DNA of 36,133 nucleotides from Candidatus Magasanikiibacteriota bacterium (GTDB lineage Bacteria > Patescibacteriota > Patescibacteriia > Magasanikbacterales > UBA922). Position 1 is the first letter of the stretch; each line of letters starts with the position of its first letter. The DNA lies in the NCBI GenBank assembly GCA_014729395.1, contig WJJZ01000006.1, forward strand, positions 71,090 to 107,222, given 5' to 3'. The notes below the pieces were generated by a model. It was not told the origin of the DNA. It saw only the letters and a program-made list of their open reading frames with translations, and ran no database searches. The position numbers and the translations under genes were made by a program. This document shows positions 22,536 through 28,326 of this stretch, one piece after another.

Positions 22536-23153
22536 ATGGAATTATATAAAACCAAAAATAGAAATATCCATCGACCACTTCATATTTATAGTGGTCATTG
22601 TTATTTTTTGACAGCGAGGTGTTATAAAGGTTTTAAGTATTTTAGAGGAGGGAGGAAGAAGATTTTAAAAACGAAAATAGGTGAATTATCTAAAGATATG
22701 GATATTGGTATTCTTAGTTGGGTAGTCTTGGATAATCATTATCACTTGCTATTTTTATTAAAACACCCGGAAGGGACGACGAGCGCAAGCTCGTCTGATG
22801 GCAAACTTGCGTTTGCCATCCCTTACGATAAGCGTAGAGAAAAACTAACTTGTTTTGTTCGCCGACTTCACTCTATTACTTCTAAAGAGATAAATCGACT
22901 GGATCGGACTCCCGGCCGTAAAATTTGGTACCAATATTGGGACTACTGCATCCGCGATAAGCGAGATTTCTGGACGCATTTTAACTACATACTAAAAAAT
23001 CCAATAAAGCATGGATTGGTTGGTAGTCTGATAGAAAGTTTTAGATATGAATATTCGAGTAATCCGATTTGGTTGGGTAGATTTGGTCTGGATGGAATCT
23101 ATGAAGGTTTTATAAGATATCCTGTAAGGGAGGTTGTCGTTTTTTGTTTATAA
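22536..23153 (+). mobile_element. REP-associated tyrosine transposase (Y1/IS200-like)
   Basis: A 205-residue single-domain HUH endonuclease of the Y1 transposase family. The HUH motif is NHYH with His68 and His70 (LDNHYHLLF). The C-terminal part has WYQYWDYCIRDKRDFWTHFNYILKNPIKHGLV, which matches the family's YI--NP-KHGLV region with the nucleophilic tyrosine nearby. These domesticated relatives process palindromic repeats. The gene carries two palindromic hairpins in its own frame at 22778-22820. It starts 3 bases after the methyltransferase gene. Full catalytic residues appear present, so it may be active. Confidence 0.9.
22778..22820 (+). repeat. Tandem palindromic hairpins inside the transposase gene
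   Basis: Two perfect hairpins side by side: GACGAGC-GCAA-GCTCGTC (22778-22795) and GATGGCAAAC-TTGC-GTTTGCCATC (22797-22820). They encode TTSASSSDGKLAFAIP in frame, between the HUH motif strand and the following helix. Confidence 0.85.
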
Positions 23154-23192
23154 AAACCTCTACCATATGTTTATTTATATACAGTAGAGGTT
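23150..23192 (-). terminator. Terminator of the 69-aa minus-strand gene
   Basis: AACCTCTAC / GTAGAGGTT arms around a 20-base AT-rich loop. On the minus strand the stem is followed by five Ts, and it lies just after the stop of the 69-residue gene. It also overlaps the end of the transposase gene region and could work weakly in both directions. Confidence 0.7.
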
Positions 23193-23215
23193 GTTTAGCG
23201 GAATAATGAAACTGT

Positions 23216-23425
23216 TTAATCCTGACCATTCTGCTTTCTTGCACTTTTTCGACCAGTAAAATGTTTTTTACCTTTCTGTTTTAAGATAGTTTCTAGATAC
23301 TTATCCCTTCTCCCTCCTCTTCCTACAGATATATAGAATACTCCCGGTGCTATCCTATGTATTACCCTTCCTATATTATCTAACTTACGTTCTAAAAGAT
23401 CTTGATCTTGCCCTGTTTTTTTCAT
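23216..23425 (-). CDS. Small basic hypothetical protein (69 aa)
   Basis: I do not recognise the family. The 69-residue protein is basic, with KKTGQDQDLLERKLDNIG, a short hydrophobic strand VIHRIAPGVFYISVG, then GRGGRRDKYLETILKQKG and a Lys/Arg-rich tail. Expression signals are unusually complete: an AAAGGAGGG ribosome site 8 bases before the ATG, a promoter about 85 bases upstream whose spacer is a perfect palindrome, and a terminator. That argues strongly for a real, regulated gene. The charge would suit nucleic-acid binding, but this is inference. Confidence 0.75.
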   Translation of the reverse strand: MKKTGQDQDLLERKLDNIGRVIHRIAPGVFYISVGRGGRRDKYLETILKQKGKKHFTGRKSARKQNGQD

Positions 23426-23686
23426 TGTGGATTCCCTCCTTTGATAAAGTGAGTTTCAGTGATATGAATAAGTCGATGATTTTTGACTAAATTTCATTTT
23501 ATATTTTAATTATCTATAGTATGTATACTATATCAAAAAGAGGTGTTTTAAACAAAGGGGGAAAGGTGGTGTTAACCATCATCATAAACATAGCTTTATA
23601 AATTTGTTGATTTTTTTATTAATGGCGTTTTATTTCAAGTTTTTTTATGATATTGTGTGGACGGTACATTTGAAAGGAGGTGCAAC
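23426..23686. other. AT-rich gene-free stretch
   Basis: Apart from the minus-strand ribosome site (23434-23442) and promoter (23509-23536), I see no long reading frame. A GTG after GGGGGAAAGGTG near 23570 opens only ten codons (LTIIINIAL). AT-rich sequence leads to the mini-ORF at 23687. Confidence 0.4.
23509..23536 (-). promoter_or_regulatory. Minus-strand promoter with operator-like palindrome
   Basis: On the minus strand TTGATA (23531-23536) and GATAAT (23509-23514) are separated by 16 bases. That spacer is almost wholly the palindrome TATAGTAT-GT-ATACTATA (23515-23532), the classical position of a repressor operator. It drives the 69-residue gene with a leader of roughly 75 bases. Confidence 0.65.
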
Positions 23687-23722
23687 ATGACCACCGACAA
23701 TGTTTTTTGTCCCCCACAGTAA
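23687..23722 (+). CDS. Eleven-codon mini-ORF with a strong ribosome site
   Basis: ATG at 23687 is preceded by AAAGGAGGTG (about 23673-23682) with good spacing, and encodes MTTDNVFCPPQ. Its last codons and stop overlap the 5' arm of the terminator-like structure at 23712-23803. It could be a leader peptide whose translation affects that structure, or a decayed remnant of a longer mini-gene. The ribosome site and start context match those of the two cysteine-rich mini-genes at 30419 and 30864. Confidence 0.4.
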   Translation: MTTDNVFCPPQ

Positions 23723-23803
23723 TAAGTATTGATTCATCACAAACATAGGTTCACATTCGTACCAACCGAACCTGATGAAAAGAGCTTATCTGTGGGGTTT
23801 TTT
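23712..23803 (+). terminator. Multi-helix RNA structure ending in a terminator
   Basis: Nested pairings: CCCCACAG (23712-23719) with CTGTGGGG (23790-23797), TAAG with CTTA, TTCATC (23733-23738) with GATGAA (23774-23779), and AGGTTC (23747-23752) with GAACCT (23768-23773). Six Ts follow. This is far more elaborate than an ordinary terminator, so a small structured RNA or a leader-controlled attenuator is possible. No plus-strand gene lies downstream. Confidence 0.6.
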
Positions 23804-23807
23804 ATTC

Positions 23808-23885
23808 TATCGCCCGGTAATCAAACAACACAGCGCCACCTCAAAAAATCCCAGCCTTATTAATAGGCTTTTTTAAATCCGATAG
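23808..23885 (-). pseudogene. Decayed copy of the 3' end of the PLP-enzyme gene
   Basis: The 25 bases at 23808-23832 are identical to 24551-24575, the 3' end of the PLP-enzyme gene. Lower similarity continues for about 50 bases (GGCTTTTTT and CCAGCCTT segments align). Translated as the intact gene it would read a GLKKA...GW...CC-L-TG ending, but in-frame stops and a shift have broken it. It lies on the far side of the membrane-protein gene, as if a duplication or insertion had separated two copies. Confidence 0.7.
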
Positions 23886-23912
23886 ATTGGATTTTATTAA
23901 AAACTTTAGGAC

Positions 23913-24548
23913 TTAGTTCTTCCCTCTGCAGTAAAATCTTGCTATTTCTGAAAAGTACTTTTCATTCCAGGGAAAAATAGAGCCTCTAGTAATTGATTCG
24001 TACGGTTTAAGATTTTGAATTGAAGAATAGTCTGTGTTAAACGGCAGTCCACTTTCTTGACTACCAAGAATAGTAATCATGGTAGATAAATCTATGTATG
24101 TTTCAGGGTAAGAATCAGAATGATTGAGACAGCATAGTTTTGGAAGAATATTACTCGTTGCACTTGTGGAAAACCAAATAGAAACAAATAATAGTATAAA
24201 TGAGTACACCAGAGCACCTTTAATTTTGTTTATTAGTAGTGTTAATATTATTGTAGATACGGTTAGACAGTATATAAGTGCTCCGATAAAACCAATCCAC
24301 GTGTAGATACCACAAAGGCCGTCAGATAGTCTGTATGGAAAGAAAATTAACTGGTGAAAATGTATTTTTATTTCCAAAAAAAATATATTCAAAAAATGGG
24401 CATTATCGATGGGTTTTATGTTTGAAGATCCTAATACCTGCACAACATTGATATTGTACAATAAATAGCCCAAGAGGGTATACATGGCTGTACAAAAGAT
24501 GGAAATAATTAGAGGTATTTTTATATTATATTTTAATCTATGAAACAT
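23913..24548 (-). CDS. Hypothetical membrane protein
   Basis: A 211-residue protein that I do not recognise. Three to four hydrophobic segments are visible (about residues 10-33, 80-107 and 111-128). A C-terminal soluble portion of about 80 residues follows, with two adjacent cysteines (LCCLNH) and no known motif. Codons are very AT-rich. The gene is bracketed by an intact (24551) and a decayed (23808) copy of the same gene end, and it begins directly after the PLP-enzyme stop. It may have arrived as a passenger of that duplication. It has no visible Shine-Dalgarno site. Confidence 0.65.
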   Translation of the reverse strand: MFHRLKYNIKIPLIISIFCTAMYTLLGYLLYNINVVQVLGSSNIKPIDNAHFLNIFFLEIKIHFHQLIFFPYRLSDGLCGIYTWIGFIGALIYCLTVSTIILTLLINKIKGALVYSFILLFVSIWFSTSATSNILPKLCCLNHSDSYPETYIDLSTMITILGSQESGLPFNTDYSSIQNLKPYESITRGSIFPWNEKYFSEIARFYCRGKN

Positions 24549-24549
24549 A

Positions 24550-25434
24550 TTATCGCCCGGTAATCAAACAACACACCTCCCCCTCGAACTTCCAGCCTTG
24601 TAAGCAGGCTTTTTTTAGTCCGGCAATTGATAAGGCCGAATTTGGTGAAATGTGAATATCGGTAGTTTTTTGGACTAGTTCTTGCGCTTGTTTTATATCG
24701 TCATCATTTACCACCCAGCCCGAACCCCCGGAATTTTTTATAACTTCAATCACTTCATTTTTTCTGTGAGCAACTCTATCAACAATTGCTCCGGCAATGG
24801 AAATTTCTTTTTTATCAATAAAATCATTATCAAATTTGCAGGCTATTGGGTGACAGTATTCTGTTTGGACAATATGGATTTGCGGATTATTTTTTAGATC
24901 TTTAAAAGCCACTCCCAAAGCCTCGGCCGTAGTCCCGGAAGATGTAGGAATAAAAATTGCCTGTAGGTTTTCTATTTTGTCCAATTCTTCAGCCAGAGAG
25001 TTATAACCAAAAAGAGCCGATTCATCTGTGGATTGGCGCAGATATTTGGCTTTTTCGTATTTATCCAGCTGAAAAGCGGTTTGTTTAGGTTTTTCCACCT
25101 GTTCAATCGTAATGCCGTCATCCAATAAGGCCAGTTCTGATAAAGTCTTTAATTTTTTAGGATCAATTTTTTTGCCCACAAAGACAGCTAAGTATAATTT
25201 TTTGTCATTATTTTTATTATGATTGGTTATATATTTTATGGCCGCTATAGCCGCATTGCCTGATGAAGAAATTACAAAATCATCCCAACCTTCTTCATGA
25301 TGGGTCTTAATCATGTGCGGTATGGATCTACCTTTGTGAGAGTCATACTTGTGCTGATCTTCTCTTTTTAGATAGAGCTGACTAATTTTTAGTTTATTAG
25401 CCAATTTGGGGTGAGAAATTTGTGGGGTTTTCAT
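24550..25434 (-). CDS. PLP-dependent fold type II enzyme, threonine synthase-like
   Basis: A 294-residue member of the tryptophan-synthase-beta/threonine synthase/cysteine synthase superfamily. Residues 17-43 read SQLYLKREDQHKYDSHKGRS, matching the region around the PLP-binding lysine, followed by the phosphate-loop-like SSSGNAAIAA. IFIPTSSGTTAEALG matches the glycine-rich PLP-phosphate site, and a C-terminal VCCLITGR corresponds to the usual V-V-TG strand. It is shorter than canonical threonine synthase (350-480), so the precise reaction is open: threonine synthase, threonine deaminase or a diaminopropionate-type lyase. It is followed by the membrane-protein gene, and a partial copy of its end lies 0.7 kb away. 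Confidence 0.82.
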   Translation of the reverse strand: MKTPQISHPKLANKLKISQLYLKREDQHKYDSHKGRSIPHMIKTHHEEGWDDFVISSSGNAAIAAIKYITNHNKNNDKKLYLAVFVGKKIDPKKLKTLSELALLDDGITIEQVEKPKQTAFQLDKYEKAKYLRQSTDESALFGYNSLAEELDKIENLQAIFIPTSSGTTAEALGVAFKDLKNNPQIHIVQTEYCHPIACKFDNDFIDKKEISIAGAIVDRVAHRKNEVIEVIKNSGGSGWVVNDDDIKQAQELVQKTTDIHISPNSALSIAGLKKACLQGWKFEGEVCCLITGR

Positions 25435-25449
25435 AAATTTTTTTAGTAT

Positions 25450-25559
25450 GTCATTCCCGCCCCCGTCTACACGAGGGTAAACTTCAGCGGGAATCTATAA
25501 CTTTGTTTCCTGGATTCCCGCCGGAGTTTATCCTCACGTAGGTGGGGACGGGAATGACA
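25450..25559. repeat. GTCATTCCCG...CGGGAATGAC inverted-repeat element (second copy)
   Basis: Opens with GTCATTCCCGCCCCC and closes with GGGGACGGGAATGAC. It has internal CAGCGGGAATC and GATTCCCGCCG arms, so the whole folds into a long hairpin. It fills the divergent gap between the PLP enzyme and the LysW-like gene. Confidence 0.9.
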
Positions 25560-25630
25560 ATGATTTAGTTTGGTCTGTAGGGGGCGGTAATGACAAGAGA
25601 TGGTTATTCTCTTGTAAAGTAAAATTTATT

Positions 25631-25676
25631 TTGATATTATATATTTCACTTGTAATATTAACACTTGTAATATTAA
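25631..25676 (+). promoter_or_regulatory. Promoter region with two exact 15-bp tandem repeats
   Basis: TTGATA at 25631 and TAATAT at 25653 are separated by 16 bases. The -10 lies in the first of two exact tandem copies of CACTTGTAATATTAA (25647-25661 and 25662-25676). The ATG of the LysW-like gene follows 10 bases later without a Shine-Dalgarno site. The duplicate carries a second possible -10. Confidence 0.5.
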
Positions 25677-25686
25677 TATAATATTT

Positions 25687-25851
25687 ATGAAGCTAATTTG
25701 TCCAGAGTGCAAAAATGAAGTTAATTTAGATAATTATCCTGACTTGGAAAAAGGTCAAGTGATTGAGTGTGATATGTGTGGGATTACTTTGGTAGTTAAT
25801 GAAATTGAAGGAAGTGACGTTAAAGTTGAAATTATTGACGAGGGAAAATAA
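25687..25851 (+). CDS. LysW-like small zinc-ribbon protein
   Basis: A 54-residue protein with two CxxC pairs, CPEC (5-8) and CDMC (28-31), in the pattern of LysW, the amino-group carrier protein of lysine/arginine biosynthesis. The spacing and ECDMCGITLVV resemble LysW. The C-terminus is acidic but ends DEGK instead of the EDWGE-type end whose terminal Glu is the attachment site, so if it is a carrier its chemistry must differ or the last residue is removed. No lysX or lysZ gene is next to it, although two ATP-grasp proteins are encoded in the window. It could also be a simple zinc-ribbon structural protein. Confidence 0.75.
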   Translation: MKLICPECKNEVNLDNYPDLEKGQVIECDMCGITLVVNEIEGSDVKVEIIDEGK

Positions 25852-25897
25852 TAAAAGGCTCAAAATGCCTGAAAAGCCAAAAAGGCTTGAAAGGCTC
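25852..25897. repeat. AAAAGGCT/AAAAGCC repeat block
   Basis: A short tract built of AAAGGCTC, TGCCTGAAAAGCC, AAAAAGGCTTG and AAAGGCTC units, which pair as AAGCC/GGCTT hairpins. It lies between the LysW-like and mpl stops. A related block precedes the last gene at 35996-36040. Confidence 0.7.
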
Positions 25898-27310
25898 TTA
25901 ATATTTTGCAATCAACTCGTCTATCATTCCTCTAAAACCATGACTACCTAAGAATACCACCACGTCGCCACTGGTTGTGCTTTTATAAATATATTCTACC
26001 AGTTCATTATCACCTTCAATATGTTTGGTATTCTTGTGAGTCTCGGAAATTACTTCTGTTAGATTTTCTCCATCATATGGTTCCGGCTTAGTCGGATCTT
26101 TTTTTATTTTTGTCAGTCTTGGAATTATGACTTCATCGGCATTCTTAAAAGCGTTTTTGTAGCTCGGGGCTGATTCTACTTGGCGGTTACCGGTGTTTGG
26201 TTCAAAAACAGCTATTATTTTTTTATTATATATTTTTCGTAAATTTTCCAATGTAAAACTTGCTTTAGCCGGGGAGTGGGCAATGTCGTCATAAATATCT
26301 ATGCTGCCGGAATATCTTTTTTCCAGACGACGTTTAAGGCCCGGGAATTTTTTTATATTTTCTACTATTGATTCAGCCGGGATACCGATTTCTCTTGCCA
26401 TAGCAAAACAACCCGTAATATTTTCTGCCATATATTCGCCGAGCATATCGCTTTGGATTTGGTAAGTTTTGTTTTTGTTGTGGATTTTAAAAGTGATTCC
26501 TTGTTTGGTTTGGTTTATATCATAGTACTTATAGTCAGCGTTTTGTTTTTTTCCATAGGTTTTGAGACCGGAGACTGGTGATTGGAGATTATTTATGTTT
26601 TCGGACATAACAATTAGCCCACCTTCCGGTATTGACTTGAATAATTTATCAAATGCTGCAAAATACTCTTTTTCAGTGGGATAAATATCGGCATGGTCCC
26701 ATTGCAAACCTGTTAAAAGCAGGTGAGTGGGGGAGTAGTGGCTGAATTTTGGGCTCATGTCCCAGCGAGCGGTTTTATATTCATCACCTTCCATTACCGA
26801 CCAGTCGCCATCATTTATCTCGGCTGATAAAAAATTTTCGTCAACACAAAGTCCGCCAAACATGTAGCTTGGTTCAAATTCAACTTGCTTTAAGATATAT
26901 GAAAGCAGGGAGGAGGTGGTGGTTTTGCCATATGTGCCGGCACAAACAATAGAGTTTTTCTTTATATAAAATTCTTTTAGTAATCCCGGATAAGAAACGT
27001 ATTTCAGTTTTTTTTCTTGGACATATTGCCATTCCGGATTTTTGGATCCGGCTACATTACCAACCACTACCAAATCAGGATCGCCTTTGCCGGCAGGCCA
27101 TGAGCTTGTCGAATGGGTCATTTTATCTACATGCCAGCCGGGATAAAAATTTATTTTATGTTTTATCAAGTGGGTTGATACCGGAGGGAAAAAGCCTTTG
27201 TCAGATCCGGTTACTTTGTAGCCGGCTTTTTGCATAGCAATAGCAAGCGCACTCATTGCAACACCGCAAATTCCGATAAAATGTATATGATGTATTTTTA
27301 TATCTTTCAT
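25898..27310 (-). CDS. mpl: Mur ligase of the Mpl/MurC group
   Basis: ATP-dependent ligase of 470 residues. Mpl (about 450) attaches recovered murein tripeptide to UDP-MurNAc; MurC adds L-alanine. The N-terminus IHFIGICGVAMSALAIAMQKAG, GSDKGFFPPVSTHL and VVVGN(V)..KNPEWQYV resemble Mpl more than MurC, and the P-loop is AGTYGKTTTSS. MEGDEYKTARWD, HADIYPTEKEYFAAF and DIAHSPAK follow. Two repeat-derived inserts are visible: HSTSSWPAGKG, which interrupts the segment before PDLVVVGN, and NLQSPVSGLKTYG. A cell-wall recycling role fits the nearby MraY and MurB, but a MurC role is not excluded. Confidence 0.85.
   Translation of the reverse strand: MKDIKIHHIHFIGICGVAMSALAIAMQKAGYKVTGSDKGFFPPVSTHLIKHKINFYPGWHVDKMTHSTSSWPAGKGDPDLVVVGNVAGSKNPEWQYVQEKKLKYVSYPGLLKEFYIKKNSIVCAGTYGKTTTSSLLSYILKQVEFEPSYMFGGLCVDENFLSAEINDGDWSVMEGDEYKTARWDMSPKFSHYSPTHLLLTGLQWDHADIYPTEKEYFAAFDKLFKSIPEGGLIVMSENINNLQSPVSGLKTYGKKQNADYKYYDINQTKQGITFKIHNKNKTYQIQSDMLGEYMAENITGCFAMAREIGIPAESIVENIKKFPGLKRRLEKRYSGSIDIYDDIAHSPAKASFTLENLRKIYNKKIIAVFEPNTGNRQVESAPSYKNAFKNADEVIIPRLTKIKKDPTKPEPYDGENLTEVISETHKNTKHIEGDNELVEYIYKSTTSGDVVVFLGSHGFRGMIDELIAKY
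26564..26591 (-). repeat. Heptanucleotide array inside mpl
   Basis: Four 7-bp units read GAGACCG, GAGACTG, GTGATTG and GAGATTA. On the coding strand they encode NLQSPVSGL in frame. Same repeat family as the arrays in the Ate1-like gene and murB. Confidence 0.8.
27092..27121 (-). repeat. Short repeat insert in mpl near the N-terminus
   Basis: On the coding strand CATTCGACAAGCTCATGG interrupts the Mpl sequence and gives HSTSSWPAGKG just before PDLVVVGN. The TTCGACAAGCTCA core is a common dispersed bacterial repeat motif. No stop is introduced. Confidence 0.55.
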
Positions 27311-27412
27311 AATAATTTAATTTTCCATTTTTTCTGTTTAGGTTTTATGCGTAGTAGCCCTCGCAGATTACGATAATGTGGATATTTTTATATCAACTCT
27401 TTTGTTAGCTTA

Positions 27413-28324
27413 TTAATTCTTTGATGCTGTCTCAATGATGTTTTTCACAACTTCCTCTGAGGCTTTTTTGAGTATGTTTATGTATTCATCGGGGATGGCT
27501 TCTACTTTTCCTTTTTGTGAAATATTTACTACTGGTTGTCTTGAGACTCGCATTAGTCCGGCAATATATTTTCCTTGCAGCGTGTATGTCCTGCAGTCCC
27601 AATATCTTTTTTTGCGGAGATTTTGGTGAATTTTCTCTTGTATTAACCAATTATCACCTTCTAATTTTATTTTATCCAAATCTTTTATTTTTTTTATAAA
27701 AAAAATTTTTTTCCCGCCATATCCTTTATTCGGTTTTATTATGTATTCATCGTATTGGTTGTCTTTCATAAATTCATATGCATCGTTTAGATCGTTGAAC
27801 GAAAAAGTCTTTGGAATATTGTAATACTTTGATTGGTGCAGGGACTGATATAAAAACGATTTATTTATACAAATATTACTAATTGAATAAGGATTTATTA
27901 CAGGGATTTCCGTATGCCTAGCTAATTTTTCTTTTAGTTGTATATATGGCGTATAAACAATATATTTTTTATTTTTCATTATATGTTCATAAGCAGTTTG
28001 TAGATTTTTTTCATTAACAGTATCTATTGTATAATATTCATATTTATTATCATCCAATTTTTTTGATAAAAAATTATGCACATACTTTGTATTTTTACTT
28101 TTTTTATCCAAGTATTTTGAAACTACATTAATAATTTTCTTTTCAGGATATTCTTTGGTTTTGTTTATCAGAAGCTCAAGAGGTTTGCAGTTTTTATATT
28201 TCTTTTTAAAAAAGCGCATCAAACCCGGATCACTGTTTGCTTCAATAAAAAAAAGTTTATCATTGCTATCAAACATAAAATCAAGCCCCAAAAATGTAAT
28301 CATTCCATTCTTATTTTTGTACAT
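27413..28324 (-). CDS. ATP-grasp protein with permuted motif order
   Basis: A 303-residue protein. In normal ATP-grasp enzymes the metal-binding ExN motif is at the C-terminus. Here it is at the N-terminus: FLGLDFMFDSNDKLFFIEANSDPG with Glu28 and Asn30. The pre-ATP-grasp part (about 75-150), the ATP-binding lysine segment IIKPNKGYGG (from about 195), the adenine-side glutamate WLIQEK (Glu230) and the Asp/Arg stretch WDCRTYTLQGKYIAGLMRVS follow. The protein then ends without a second ExN. It could be a real circular permutant, or a truncated tandem. The start is fixed by the stop of the preceding gene only 2 bases upstream. The substrate is unknown; related ligases join amino acids or peptides. 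Confidence 0.75.
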   Translation of the reverse strand: MYKNKNGMITFLGLDFMFDSNDKLFFIEANSDPGLMRFFKKKYKNCKPLELLINKTKEYPEKKIINVVSKYLDKKSKNTKYVHNFLSKKLDDNKYEYYTIDTVNEKNLQTAYEHIMKNKKYIVYTPYIQLKEKLARHTEIPVINPYSISNICINKSFLYQSLHQSKYYNIPKTFSFNDLNDAYEFMKDNQYDEYIIKPNKGYGGKKIFFIKKIKDLDKIKLEGDNWLIQEKIHQNLRKKRYWDCRTYTLQGKYIAGLMRVSRQPVVNISQKGKVEAIPDEYINILKKASEEVVKNIIETASKN

Positions 28325-28326
28325 AC

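Noticed and set aside
24550-25434. Naming the PLP enzyme threonine synthase (thrC)
   Set aside because: It is much shorter than ThrC, and fold type II enzymes cannot be separated by eye, so only the superfamily is claimed.
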